A stretch of 64,000 bases of DNA from Paenisporosarcina sp. OV554 (GCF_003058165.1 NZ_QBUC01000001.1:248001-312000), one strand, 5' to 3'. Shown: positions 36,704-45,369, counted from the stretch's first letter. A program made the numbers and translations. The notes: generated from the sequence alone by a model not told the origin.

Positions 36704-36747
36704 TAAAGGCTATCAGAGAGACCATGGCTCTCTGATGGTCTTTTTCT
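36704..36747 (+). terminator. Terminator after rpmF
   Basis: ATCAGAGAG (36712-36720) and CTCTCTGAT (36728-36736) form the core stem; TTTTT follows. Confidence 0.8.
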
Positions 36748-36771
36748 CTATTTACTAGGAGGACAAAACAT

Positions 36772-37533
36772 ATGCCATTTACTATTAATCTTGAAGATCA
36801 AATAATAAGATTTACCATTAATCGACCACAAGTACGTAATGCAATTAATTTCGACATCATTGTGGGTTTCGAGAAACTAGTTTCAGCTGTACATAATGAT
36901 TCAACCATAAAGTTTGTCGTCATCACGGGTGAAGGAGACGATGCGTTTTGTTCCGGAGGAGATTTATCTATATTCCACGGACTACATACGGCAAAAGATG
37001 CGTTCCCTATGCTTAACCGAATGGCGACAGTCTTATATAACATTGCAACGCTTCCTGTGCCTGTAATTGCGCTTGTAAATGGTCACGCAGTCGGTGGTGG
37101 CTGTGAAATCGCCACTGCTTGTGATTATCGTTTAGTGTCTTCCCGAGCTAAGTGCGGCTTTATACAAGGTTCTCTCGCCATCACAAGTGGATGGGGTGGA
37201 GGCACTTTTCTATTTGAGAAGCTACCAAGACAAGATATAGCTATGCAAATGTTGAGCCAAGCCAAACCTTTACCTGCGTCTACCATGCTAGATAACGGGT
37301 GGGCTACGCAAGTATACCAAGATGACAAAGAACTAGCCTTACACACTTTTCTTGCAGAGATGAAACAAGTAGAAGCTACCGTACATCGTGCCTATAAACA
37401 AATGTTAATACGTAAATGGACGGGGCAAAATCTATTAGACCAAATAAGAGAAGAAGTACAAACTTGCTCTCTCCTTTGGGAAGCGGATGAGCATCATCTG
37501 GCAGTACAAAAATTCTTAACAAAACGAAAATAA
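36772..37533 (+). CDS. Enoyl-CoA hydratase/isomerase family protein
   Basis: 253 residues of the crotonase fold. The oxyanion-hole segments are seen as CSGGDLSIFHGL and NGHAVGGGCEIATACDYRL. A Glu that normally sits in the second catalytic position is not evident: the loop reads ITSGWGGG, like 3-hydroxyisobutyryl-CoA hydrolase-type or non-hydratase members. Exact reaction unknown. TAGGAGG before the ATG. Just upstream of rsfA and the acyl-CoA carboxylase genes, suggesting a role in branched-chain or fatty acyl-CoA breakdown. Confidence 0.75.
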   Translation: MPFTINLEDQIIRFTINRPQVRNAINFDIIVGFEKLVSAVHNDSTIKFVVITGEGDDAFCSGGDLSIFHGLHTAKDAFPMLNRMATVLYNIATLPVPVIALVNGHAVGGGCEIATACDYRLVSSRAKCGFIQGSLAITSGWGGGTFLFEKLPRQDIAMQMLSQAKPLPASTMLDNGWATQVYQDDKELALHTFLAEMKQVEATVHRAYKQMLIRKWTGQNLLDQIREEVQTCSLLWEADEHHLAVQKFLTKRK

Positions 37534-37588
37534 CTTCTATTCTTTTTCTTCGCGCATATAGTAGAAAAAAACGCGAGGTGAAGAAGAT

Positions 37589-37969
37589 ATGACTGAAGTG
37601 AAAAGAAAAGATCAATGGACTACTGAAGATGATCATAAATTAGCAACGACAGTATTGGAAATAGTGAAAAACGGAGGCACTCAAATTCATGCATTTGAAG
37701 TGGCTGCAGAAAAGCTATCCCGTACAAAACAGGCTTGCGGTTTTAGATGGAATAAAACATTGAGACATACGTATGGACAAGACTTAAATCATGCAAAACA
37801 AAAATATCAACACCCCATGCATACACATTTGAAACAAGCCATGTCTAGTTACGATGAACTGTTAGAAGCGCATAATAGACTCCAAAAAGAACATGCACAG
37901 TTGAAAACATTTGTTCAACAAATTCAGCGTGTATGCTCAGAAAGTCCATTATTGCATCAAAAAAATTAA
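37589..37969 (+). CDS. ylbO: RsfA/GerR family transcription regulator (YlbO)
   Basis: 126 residues: an N-terminal Myb/SANT-like DNA-binding domain (DQWTTEDDHKLATTVLEIV...ACGFRWNKTLR) and a C-terminal coiled coil (ELLEAHNRLQKEHAQLKTFVQQI). The family includes RsfA and GerR (YlbO), which adjust sigma-F or sigma-E regulons during sporulation. Position after rpmF region matches B. subtilis ylbO. GAGGTGAAG before the ATG; terminator follows. Confidence 0.88.
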   Translation: MTEVKRKDQWTTEDDHKLATTVLEIVKNGGTQIHAFEVAAEKLSRTKQACGFRWNKTLRHTYGQDLNHAKQKYQHPMHTHLKQAMSSYDELLEAHNRLQKEHAQLKTFVQQIQRVCSESPLLHQKN

Positions 37970-37982
37970 GATAAAAATAGAG

Positions 37983-38026
37983 GCTGTTTCTTTCAAGATT
38001 ATTTCTTAAAAGAGACGGCTTTTTTC
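37983..38026 (+). terminator. Terminator after ylbO
   Basis: GCTGTTTCTT (37983-37992) pairs with AAGAGACGGC (38010-38019), including wobble pairs, before seven T. Confidence 0.75.
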
Positions 38027-38066
38027 TATGTTGTTTGTGAAGTTTGAATATTTCTTCATTCAAAGG

Positions 38067-38096
38067 TTGAAATCGTTTTCATTTTTCGTATAGACT
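38067..38096 (+). promoter_or_regulatory. Promoter with an overlapping cre (CcpA) site
   Basis: TGAAATCGTTTTCA at 38068-38081 is a symmetric match to the catabolite-responsive element consensus (WTGNAANCGNWNNCW). It overlaps the -35-like TTGAAA (38067-38072); a -10-like TATAGA or TAGACT lies 16-18 bp downstream. Binding of CcpA here should block the acyl-CoA carboxylase genes when glucose is present. Inferred from sequence. Confidence 0.7.
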
Positions 38097-38141
38097 ATGA
38101 AGGATGGGGTTTCATGTTTAAACAACTTAGGGGGACAACAT

Positions 38142-39500
38142 ATGCGAAAAGTGTTAATTGCTAATAGGGGAGAAATTGCCCTTAGAATCATCGAAACATG
38201 TAAAAAGTTACATATTGAAACAGTGGCGATATATGCCGAAGCGGATGCTGAATTACCTTATGTAAAAAAAGCAGACACAGCATTTTTAATTGGTCCAAGC
38301 CAAGTACAACAATCTTACTTAAAAGCGGATGATATATTAGCTTTAGCGATGCGTGAAGGGGTTGACGCAATTCATCCGGGCTATGGTTTGTTGTCAGAAA
38401 ATGCAGGTTTTGCAAGGAAGATTGAAGAGGCAGGAATGATCTTTATTGGTCCTCATCCAGAAACTATTGATAAGATGGGCGACAAGATTGGTTCTCGTCA
38501 GACGATGCAAGCGGCAGGTGTGCCAGTAGTGCCTGGAACAGATGAAGGCGTACATACAATTGAGGATGCTTTTCAAGAAGCACAGCGAATTGGATATCCA
38601 GTTATGCTCAAAGCCAGTAGTGGCGGGGGCGGCATCGGTATGATTCGTTGTGACGATGAGCAAGCGCTCAGTCAGAACTTTGTTTCTGTAAAATCGCGTG
38701 CAAAAGCTTATTTCGGAGACGATGTCGTCTTTTTAGAGAAATACATTTCTGGTGGTCGTCATATCGAAGTTCAAATCTTCGGTGATACACATGGTAATAT
38801 CGTGCATCTGTATGAACGCAATTGTTCTGTTCAACGCAGAAACCAAAAGGTCATCGAAGAGTCACCTTCACCGAATTTCCCACAAGAGGCTCGAGAGCGT
38901 TTGTTAAAAGCAGCAGTAGATGCTGCTAAAGCAGTAAATTATCGCAATGCGGGTACAGTAGAATTTATTGTAGACGAAGATAATCAATTCTATTTCCTGG
39001 AAATGAATACAAGACTTCAAGTCGAGCATCCAGTGACAGAGGCAGTTACAGGATTTGATTTAGTAGAATGGCAACTACTGGTGGCTAAGGGTGAACCACT
39101 TCCAGTAATTAATCAATCGGATATTCACTCAACCGGTCACGCACTAGAGTTCCGAATTTATGCTGAAGATCCTAAAACGTTCTTCCCTTCACCTGGGAAT
39201 ATCAAAACGCTGCAATGGGGATTAACTGAAGGTATCCGAATCGATGCAGGTTACGAAGAAGGAAATAGCGTTACCCCTTTCTATGATCCAATGATTGCAA
39301 AAGTAATTGTTCAAGCGGACTCTCGACAAGAAGCAATTAACAAAGCACAAAAATTCTTTTCATCTGTTAGGATTGAAGGAGTTAAAACAAATGTAGCATT
39401 GTTCCAAGAATTTTTAGATGCAAAAGCATTCCAAGATGGCACTTACACGACCGCGGTATTACCGCAATGGCTTGAACAACAAAAGGAGGAAATAAAATGA
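38142..39500 (+). CDS. Biotin carboxylase subunit of an acyl-CoA carboxylase
   Basis: 452 residues from the ATG after TTAGGGGGAC; the longer frame has no ribosome site. ATP-grasp enzyme: MRKVLIANRGEIALRII, KASSGGGGIGMI loop, RNCSVQRRNQKVIEE and EMNTRLQVEHPVTE. It carboxylates biotin on the small carrier encoded next. Overlaps that gene by 4 bp (ATGA). It is a separate set from the housekeeping accBC, since carrier and carboxyltransferase follow directly (compare yngHB/mccA systems). Confidence 0.9.
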   Translation: MRKVLIANRGEIALRIIETCKKLHIETVAIYAEADAELPYVKKADTAFLIGPSQVQQSYLKADDILALAMREGVDAIHPGYGLLSENAGFARKIEEAGMIFIGPHPETIDKMGDKIGSRQTMQAAGVPVVPGTDEGVHTIEDAFQEAQRIGYPVMLKASSGGGGIGMIRCDDEQALSQNFVSVKSRAKAYFGDDVVFLEKYISGGRHIEVQIFGDTHGNIVHLYERNCSVQRRNQKVIEESPSPNFPQEARERLLKAAVDAAKAVNYRNAGTVEFIVDEDNQFYFLEMNTRLQVEHPVTEAVTGFDLVEWQLLVAKGEPLPVINQSDIHSTGHALEFRIYAEDPKTFFPSPGNIKTLQWGLTEGIRIDAGYEEGNSVTPFYDPMIAKVIVQADSRQEAINKAQKFFSSVRIEGVKTNVALFQEFLDAKAFQDGTYTTAVLPQWLEQQKEEIK

Positions 39501-39709
39501 AACAAATTCAATCGACAATGGCAGGGACAGTATTTAGTATCGTAGTACAAGTAGGAGAAGAAATCACAGCTGGGCAAACTGTTATGGTTTTGGAATCAAT
39601 GAAAATGGAAATTCCAGTTGAAGCTGAAACTGCAGGTAAAGTTGTGAAAATTGAAGCTCAAATTGGTGATTTTGTAAATGAAGGCGATGTATTAGTAACA
39701 TTTGAATAA
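39497..39709 (+). CDS. Biotin/lipoyl carrier protein (70 aa)
   Basis: A minimal biotinyl domain with the ESMKMEI biotinylation motif, Lys at about 36. There is no N-terminal extension, unlike housekeeping AccB, so it resembles the small carriers of methylcrotonyl- or propionyl-CoA carboxylase clusters. Translationally coupled to the upstream gene. Confidence 0.9.
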   Translation: MKQIQSTMAGTVFSIVVQVGEEITAGQTVMVLESMKMEIPVEAETAGKVVKIEAQIGDFVNEGDVLVTFE

Positions 39710-39752
39710 AATCACTTGGGGTAAGTGAGATGAATCAAAGGGGGCAACTTAG

Positions 39753-41294
39753 ATGACGGAGAAAACAACATATAACGATCGTTTAGAAGAAAAGCTAACA
39801 ACTATTTTCGCTGGTGGTCATTCGAAATATCACGAAAAAATGAAAGAACAAAACAAATTATTTGTTCGAGATCGTTTAGCCTTACTTTTTGATAATGGCG
39901 AGTATTTAGAAGATGGCCGATTTGCAAACTGTGAAGCAGGTGATCTACCAGCAGATGGTGTCGTAACAGCAACTGGAAAAGTTAATGGACAACAAGTATG
40001 TGTGATGGCAAATGATTCAACAGTAAAGGCAGGTTCATGGGGATCGCGTACTGTTGAAAAAATCATTCGCATTCAAGAGATTGCAGAGAAAAATCGAGTA
40101 CCGATGCTTTATCTAGTCGATTCAGCAGGTGCACGTATTACCGATCAATTAGATATGTTCCCGAACCGACGTGGTGCAGGCAAAATATTCCACAACCAAG
40201 TGAGAATGTCTGGATTTGTTCCGCAAATCTGTTTACTATTCGGCCCATCTGCTGCTGGAGGAGCTTACATCCCTGCATTTTGTGATATCGTCATTATGGT
40301 TGAAGGAAATGCATCTATGTATTTAGGATCACCACGTATGGCTGAAAAAGTTATAGGTGAAAAAGTAACACTTGAAGAAATGGGTGGAGCTCGCATGCAC
40401 TGTTCGATTAGTGGGTGTGGTGATGTATTAGTAACTACTGAACAAGAAGCAATTTCTGAAGCTCGCCGTTACTTAGCATACTTCCCAGCGAATTTCACTG
40501 AGATGCCGAAAGTGGTAGAACCGAAAGCTATTAAAGAAGGTCGTACTCTTGAAGCGATTATTCCAGAAAATCAAAATGCGCCATTTGATATGTATGAAGC
40601 AATCGATCAGTTAATTGATGAAGGTTCACTCTTTGATGTGAAGAAATTGTTTGCTCCGGAAATCATTACTTGTCTTGCACGAATTGAAGGACAAGCTGTC
40701 GGAATTATTGCGAACCAACCGAAAGTTAAAGGCGGAGTATTATTTATAGATTCTGCTGACAAAGCTACCAAATTCATTAATTTATGTGATGCTTTTGGTA
40801 TTCCGTTACTATTCTTAGCTGATGTTCCTGGATTTATGATTGGAACAAAGGTCGAGCGAGCAGGAATCATTCGACATGGTGCAAAGTTAATCATGGCGAT
40901 GAGTTCTGCAACTGTACCGAAGATTTCAGTCATCGTAAGAAAAGCTTATGGTGCCGGTTTATACGCTATGGCAGGTCCAGCGTTTGAGCCAGACATTTGT
41001 ATCGCATTACCAACTGCTCAAATTGCAGTAATGGGTCCAGAAGCAGCAGTAAATGCTGTGTTCTCGAACAAAATAGAAGCAATCGAAGATCCGAAAGAAC
41101 GTTTGCAATTTGTTCAACAAAAACATCAAGAATACAAAGAAGAAATTGATATCTATAAATTAGCATCTGAATTGATCATTGATGAAATTGTTGCACCAAG
41201 TAATTTACGTGATGTATTAGCAATGCGCTATCGTGCTTATAGTACGAAACATATTTCACAACCACCTCGTAAACATCCAGTTTATCCAGTATAA
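39753..41294 (+). CDS. Acyl-CoA carboxylase carboxyltransferase subunit (PccB-like)
   Basis: 513 residues with the two crotonase-like halves of a fused beta-alpha carboxyltransferase: LYLVDSAGARITDQ, FGPSAAGGAYIPAF in the first half and FLADVPGFMIGTKVERAGIIRHGAKL, ARKAYGAGLYAMAGPAFEPD in the second. It moves CO2 from biotin to an acyl-CoA. MYLGSPRMAEKVIGEKVTLEEMGGA is close to methylcrotonyl/YngE-type enzymes; propionyl-CoA is the alternative substrate. AGGGGG before the ATG. Last gene of the set. Confidence 0.88.
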   Translation: MTEKTTYNDRLEEKLTTIFAGGHSKYHEKMKEQNKLFVRDRLALLFDNGEYLEDGRFANCEAGDLPADGVVTATGKVNGQQVCVMANDSTVKAGSWGSRTVEKIIRIQEIAEKNRVPMLYLVDSAGARITDQLDMFPNRRGAGKIFHNQVRMSGFVPQICLLFGPSAAGGAYIPAFCDIVIMVEGNASMYLGSPRMAEKVIGEKVTLEEMGGARMHCSISGCGDVLVTTEQEAISEARRYLAYFPANFTEMPKVVEPKAIKEGRTLEAIIPENQNAPFDMYEAIDQLIDEGSLFDVKKLFAPEIITCLARIEGQAVGIIANQPKVKGGVLFIDSADKATKFINLCDAFGIPLLFLADVPGFMIGTKVERAGIIRHGAKLIMAMSSATVPKISVIVRKAYGAGLYAMAGPAFEPDICIALPTAQIAVMGPEAAVNAVFSNKIEAIEDPKERLQFVQQKHQEYKEEIDIYKLASELIIDEIVAPSNLRDVLAMRYRAYSTKHISQPPRKHPVYPV

Positions 41295-41308
41295 TCAATA
41301 GCAAGAGG

Positions 41309-41338
41309 AAGGTCTGCCGTACGTTGGTAGACCTTTTC
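41309..41338 (+). terminator. Terminator of the acyl-CoA carboxylase genes
   Basis: AAGGTCTGCC and GGTAGACCTT with one wobble pair, 7-nt loop, then a T-rich tract. Confidence 0.85.
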
Positions 41339-41346
41339 ATTTATAG

Positions 41347-41556
41347 GATGTTCAAAAAGTCCGCTAAAAATAGCTTCGCATCTCTTCGTTGGCTTGCTTC
41401 TCCGCTCCTCACGTATTAAAAGCATACGCTCCGGTGCTCGAAGACTAAGCCGCCTAAGGCCAACAGGAAGTTGGTCACTCAGGTGTTGCCGCAGGAAGTG
41501 GCGCTCTTAACCTGAGTTCCAAAAAAGGCTCTTTTTGTGCTCCTTTTTGAACTTAT
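41347..41556. repeat. MITE-like intergenic repeat with terminal inverted repeats
   Basis: GTTCAAAAAG (41350-41359) and CTTTTTGAAC (41543-41552) are perfect 10-bp inverted ends of a segment of about 200 bp. Inside are TCTTCGTTGGCTTGCTTCTC and CGCTCCGGTGCTCGAAG, of a type I recall from Planococcaceae intergenic repeats. Block 41460-41520 is related to the extra block of 22540-22648. No open frame. Confidence 0.75.
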
Positions 41557-41583
41557 TTAAGATTTAAGGGAGTTGATTATGAA

Positions 41584-42489
41584 TTGAACGTGGTCATTGT
41601 CGGTGCGGGTGCGATTGGATTGCTGATTGGCTCATTATTAAGTGAGGAAAAACATGAAATTACATACATAACACGGACGACTGAACAAGCGGAAAACTTA
41701 AGGAATCACGGAGTTACACTCGTCCATACCAATGGAGAAAAAGTTCGTTCGCATGTCTCCGCTTTTGCAGAATATAGGCAAGCCCCAACAGATGCATTGT
41801 GGATAATAGCTGTAAAGTATCATCATTTACATGACATAAAAGAAAATTTAATGTCACTACCACTGACTACGCCGATGTTATTTATTCAAAATGGAATTGC
41901 ACATTTACAGTGGATTAATCAGTTGCAACATGAACAGATATATATTGCCACAATTGAGCACGGTGCAATTAAAGATAATGCGACCACCGTTATTCATAAA
42001 GGGATTGGATTAACGAAAATTGCTCCATACAAAAAAACGCCTAACACATATATGGATATGTCGATTTTTCAAACACCTAAATTTCAAATAGAAATGGTAG
42101 AAGACGCTTATGCTATCACATTGAGAAAAGCAGTATTAAACGCTTGTATAAATCCGATAACGACGATTCTACTTATAGAGAATGGGAAACTGATTTCAAA
42201 TAAACAAGCCTTTCAATTAATGCACTCATTATTTCTGGAAATGCAAACGGCCTTTCCAGAAATCTCATCTATGTTAACCTTCGAAGATGTAAAGGCACTT
42301 TGCGAAAAAACATCTTCAAACAAATCTTCCATGCTTCAAGATCGATTAAATCATCGTCAAAGTGAAATCGAACCAATAGTAGGAGAATTGTTAAATTTGG
42401 CAGCAGGGAGAGAAAAACAGTTGCCCCTTTTACGAACGCTTTATCAATTAGTGTTAGCTATTGATGAAAAAGGTGAGCAACATGAGTAA
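41584..42489 (+). CDS. panE: 2-dehydropantoate 2-reductase (PanE/YlbQ)
   Basis: 301 residues. NADPH-binding VIVGAGAIGLLIGSLL at the N-terminus, QNGIAHLQWI in the middle, and KAVLNACINPITTIL with the catalytic Lys and Asn. Reduces ketopantoate to pantoate for CoA synthesis. TTG start after AAGGGAG; a nearby ATG at 41580 is out of frame and stops after two codons. Overlaps the next gene by 8 bp. Confidence 0.88.
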   Translation: MNVVIVGAGAIGLLIGSLLSEEKHEITYITRTTEQAENLRNHGVTLVHTNGEKVRSHVSAFAEYRQAPTDALWIIAVKYHHLHDIKENLMSLPLTTPMLFIQNGIAHLQWINQLQHEQIYIATIEHGAIKDNATTVIHKGIGLTKIAPYKKTPNTYMDMSIFQTPKFQIEMVEDAYAITLRKAVLNACINPITTILLIENGKLISNKQAFQLMHSLFLEMQTAFPEISSMLTFEDVKALCEKTSSNKSSMLQDRLNHRQSEIEPIVGELLNLAAGREKQLPLLRTLYQLVLAIDEKGEQHE

Positions 42490-42871
42490 CTTTTTTCAAC
42501 TAATTATTAGTTTTCTTTTAGTTTTTCCTATTGCCATATTTATCGTGGTATTTATTGTTTCTCAAAAACTAAATAGAAAAACGACAAAAGCCTTTGGTCA
42601 TGCAGCAGATGTAACGACATTGGTACTATTTTTTGCAGTTCCGATTGCGGTTCAATCCTTATTTAAAATCGAGACTGTTGGATTCTTGGTAGGTATGGCG
42701 TTATTCTTAAGCGTCATACTGACATTTCAAGAGTGGAAGTCTCAAAATGAAATTGAGTTAATTCCACTTATTAGAAAAATATGGAGATTTTTGTTTATAG
42801 TTTTAAGCGCAACATTCTTTATTGTGTGGTGTATAGGTTTCGTCTTTAAAGTAATAGAATTTGTAAATTAA
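42482..42871 (+). CDS. DUF3397 membrane protein
   Basis: 129 residues with four membrane helices, DUF3397 family, which typically sits between panE and bshC in Bacillales. AAAAAGGTGAG precedes the ATG at 42482; a longer frame lies within panE. Overlap ATGAGTAA with panE suggests coupling. Function unknown. Confidence 0.75.
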   Translation: MSNFFQLIISFLLVFPIAIFIVVFIVSQKLNRKTTKAFGHAADVTTLVLFFAVPIAVQSLFKIETVGFLVGMALFLSVILTFQEWKSQNEIELIPLIRKIWRFLFIVLSATFFIVWCIGFVFKVIEFVN

Positions 42872-42911
42872 AGTCCGATAAGTCGTTTGTTTTTCCTGTC
42901 GTGCCACCAAA

Positions 42912-42920
42912 TGATATACT
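42912..42920 (+). promoter_or_regulatory. Extended -10 element before bshC
   Basis: TGATATACT at 42912-42920, 33 bp before the bshC start, without a good -35. Confidence 0.45.
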
Positions 42921-42952
42921 CGATTTGTATTTACACGCAAAAGGGGTTTACC

Positions 42953-44572
42953 ATGATGAAATTTGACCAAATTGAACAACCAAATAGTAGTCCTTTCCTA
43001 GTGGATTTTCATGCTCAAAAAAAAGAACTATTAACGTATTTTCATTATTTACCGAATAAAACTTCATATGAAAATCGAGCTTTATCATTGAAGTCGCATC
43101 AAGTAAACAGAGAGCAACTAACAGCTGTCGTTCGCGAATACATGACAAAATTCCCGAAAAATGATGCAGTAGATTTACACTTAGCTGAGTTGGAAAAAGA
43201 CGCTCTAGTAGTTATTGGTGGTCAGCAAGCTGGCTTACTGACAGGACCACTTTATTCCGTACATAAAGCACTATCAATTATTTTATTAGCTAAACAACAA
43301 CGACAAGCATTAGGAATTCCGGTCGTTCCAGTATTTTGGATTGCTGGAGAAGACCACGACTTAGATGAAATCAATTCAACATTTACGCCGAATTTGGGGA
43401 GATTACAAAAACATACGTACAATGATCGTCCAAATCGTAAACAAATGGCCTCTGAAACATCAGTAGAAGCTGAAAAATTACAATCTTTCATTCGGGATGT
43501 TTTTAAGCAGTTTACTGAAACAATTTATACAAAAGAATTGCTTCAAAAATGCCTGAACATGACACTTCATGTTTCTTCATACAGTCATTTCTTTGCAGTG
43601 ATGATGCATGACTTTTTCTCGAATGAAGGATTGTTATTAATAGATGCCGCCTATAAACCACTTAGAGAATATGAATCAGCTTATTTTGTGAAGATGATTG
43701 AACATTCCAAAGAGATTGCAACACTCGTGGTTGAACAAGAAAGAGATTTTCAACTAGCGGGCTACGGTCAACCAATACAAGCCTCAGAAGATAGTGCGAA
43801 TTTGTTTGTTGTTGAAAATGGAGAACGCTTTTTACTGAGGTACAACAACGGAGAATTTTTTAATGAAGCTGCAGGTCTTCGATTCTCTAAGCGACAATTG
43901 CTTGATATTGCGATTAAGCAACCCGAACGGTTAAGTAATAATGTGGTTACTCGTCCTCTTATGCAAGAAATGGTATTCCCAGTCTTGGCGTTTATTGGAG
44001 GTCCTGGGGAATTAGCATATTGGGCTGCATTTAAAACAATGTTCGAACATTTTGACATGGAACTACCAGTCATGGTGCCAAGATTGTCCATAACGATGGT
44101 GGACAAAAAGTCTGATCAATATTTAAATGAATTAGATTTACAAGTCGAGAGTGTTTTCAATGGAGAGCTACAGTCACGTAAACAAGATTTCATTAACGAT
44201 ATTAAAGATGATGATGCTGAAGAAATGATACTTGAAATTCAACAAACGTTAATCGAACAATATCAAAAATTAGAAAATCACTTATCTAATGCTGGACCGA
44301 CATTGAACCTTGTCACGAAGAAAAATTTAGAACACCATAACAAACAGTTCATGTACTTAAGTCGGAAAATAGAAGATACCAATTTATTACGCCATGATGT
44401 GACGATTCGAAAGTATAATCATATCGAAGGCACTCTATTTCCTGAGTACACTTTACAAGAAAGATGGTTCAGTCCGTTATTATTTTTAAATGAAGTAGGT
44501 CCAGCATTAATTGACGATCTATTATCACAACCATTCGAATTTAATGGCAAACATATAATCCTTACTTTTTAA
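42953..44572 (+). CDS. bshC: Bacillithiol biosynthesis cysteine-adding enzyme BshC
   Basis: 539 residues from the ATG after AAAAGGGG, the usual size. Nucleotidyltransferase-like fold with GGQQAGLLTGPLYSVHKALS and FWIAGEDHDLDEIN near residues 85-155 and a C-terminal coiled coil. BshC adds cysteine to glucosaminyl malate in the last step of bacillithiol synthesis. Located just before mraZ as in B. subtilis (yllA). The longer frame of 22 extra codons contains the -10 element and is not used. Confidence 0.93.
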   Translation: MMKFDQIEQPNSSPFLVDFHAQKKELLTYFHYLPNKTSYENRALSLKSHQVNREQLTAVVREYMTKFPKNDAVDLHLAELEKDALVVIGGQQAGLLTGPLYSVHKALSIILLAKQQRQALGIPVVPVFWIAGEDHDLDEINSTFTPNLGRLQKHTYNDRPNRKQMASETSVEAEKLQSFIRDVFKQFTETIYTKELLQKCLNMTLHVSSYSHFFAVMMHDFFSNEGLLLIDAAYKPLREYESAYFVKMIEHSKEIATLVVEQERDFQLAGYGQPIQASEDSANLFVVENGERFLLRYNNGEFFNEAAGLRFSKRQLLDIAIKQPERLSNNVVTRPLMQEMVFPVLAFIGGPGELAYWAAFKTMFEHFDMELPVMVPRLSITMVDKKSDQYLNELDLQVESVFNGELQSRKQDFINDIKDDDAEEMILEIQQTLIEQYQKLENHLSNAGPTLNLVTKKNLEHHNKQFMYLSRKIEDTNLLRHDVTIRKYNHIEGTLFPEYTLQERWFSPLLFLNEVGPALIDDLLSQPFEFNGKHIILTF

Positions 44573-44580
44573 TGATCAAA

Positions 44581-44613
44581 GCCTTCTCATTTTTTGAGAC
44601 GGCTTTTTTCTAT
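44581..44613 (+). terminator. Terminator after bshC
   Basis: GCCTTCTCA and TGAGACGGC with an internal mismatch, 5-nt loop, seven T. It separates bshC from the mraZ promoter. Confidence 0.75.
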
Positions 44614-44662
44614 GGAGGAAAAGGGTTTCAATCTGTTTCAACAAGTACTATTATCACATTTT

Positions 44663-44738
44663 TTGGTATTTCGTAATTTTTTTTTATAAACTGGTGGAGG
44701 AAAGTGGGGGGATGTGGTACATTTATGAGAATAAGTGG
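44663..44738 (+). promoter_or_regulatory. mraZ promoter with MraZ operator repeats
   Basis: TATAAA (44685-44690) with TTGGTA 16 bp upstream is a probable promoter. Just downstream GTGG occurs at 44694, 44704 and 44714, exactly one helical turn apart, as GTGGAG, GTGGGG and GTGGTA. A further GTGGGG starts at 44735. MraZ is known to bind such direct GTGG/TGGG repeats upstream of its own gene, so this is very likely its autoregulatory box. Confidence 0.8.
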
Positions 44739-44748
44739 GGTGACTAGC

Positions 44749-45180
44749 ATGTTCATGGGAGAATATCAACATAGCGTTGATGCGAAAGGCCGTCTTATTA
44801 TACCGGCAAAATTTCGCGAGCACCTGGATGAGACATTTGTGATAACACGAGGTCTTGATAACTGCTTATTCGGCTATCCTATGAATGAATGGCGAAAACT
44901 CGAAGAAAAATTAAAAGCTCTACCTGTGACAAAAAAAGATGCTCGTGCTTTCACACGATTCTTCTTTTCTGGTGCGACTGAAGTTGAAATTGACAAACAA
45001 GGCCGTATAAACATTCCTAGTACATTATTGTCCCATGCAAAAGTTGAAAAGGAATGTATTGTTCTTGGCGTATCAAACCGTATTGAAATTTGGGCAAAAG
45101 ATTCTTGGACATCTTATTTTGAAGAATCAGAGGACTCATTTAACGACTTGGCAGAAAATATGATCGGCTTTGATATATAA
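44749..45180 (+). CDS. mraZ: Transcriptional regulator MraZ
   Basis: 143 residues from the ATG at 44749 after GTGGGGTGA; an upstream in-frame extension would cross the operator repeats. Two SpoVT/AbrB-like halves: [21 protein letters not shown] and [21 protein letters not shown], each with the DxKGR/DKQGR loop. MraZ forms rings and represses the division and cell wall operon. First gene of the cluster. Confidence 0.94.
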   Translation: MFMGEYQHSVDAKGRLIIPAKFREHLDETFVITRGLDNCLFGYPMNEWRKLEEKLKALPVTKKDARAFTRFFFSGATEVEIDKQGRINIPSTLLSHAKVEKECIVLGVSNRIEIWAKDSWTSYFEESEDSFNDLAENMIGFDI

Positions 45181-45183
45181 ACG

Positions 45184-45338
45184 TTCGAAGGCTAACATCG
45201 CGACGTCCTACTCCTGCGTTTACTCGTCGCAAAATGCAGTACGAAGAAATTTTATCGCGACGCCTTCATGACCCACATCTTGTTGGGCTGAGCGCAAAAG
45301 CGCCACTATAGCTCGACGCAGGTGCTGGAATAGAAAAA
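45184..45338. repeat. Composite intergenic repeat between mraZ and rsmH
   Basis: 45184-45290 reverse-complemented matches the extra block of 22540-22648 (shared CATTTTGCGACGAGTAA.CG and GTGGGTCATGAAGG). The right part, CGCCACTATAGCTCGACGCAGGTGCTGGA (45301-45329), is related to 55908-55936. It lies inside the cell division operon with no obvious terminator. Confidence 0.7.
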
Positions 45339-45369
45339 CATTATTGAATTTAAAAAGGAGGACGATTCA

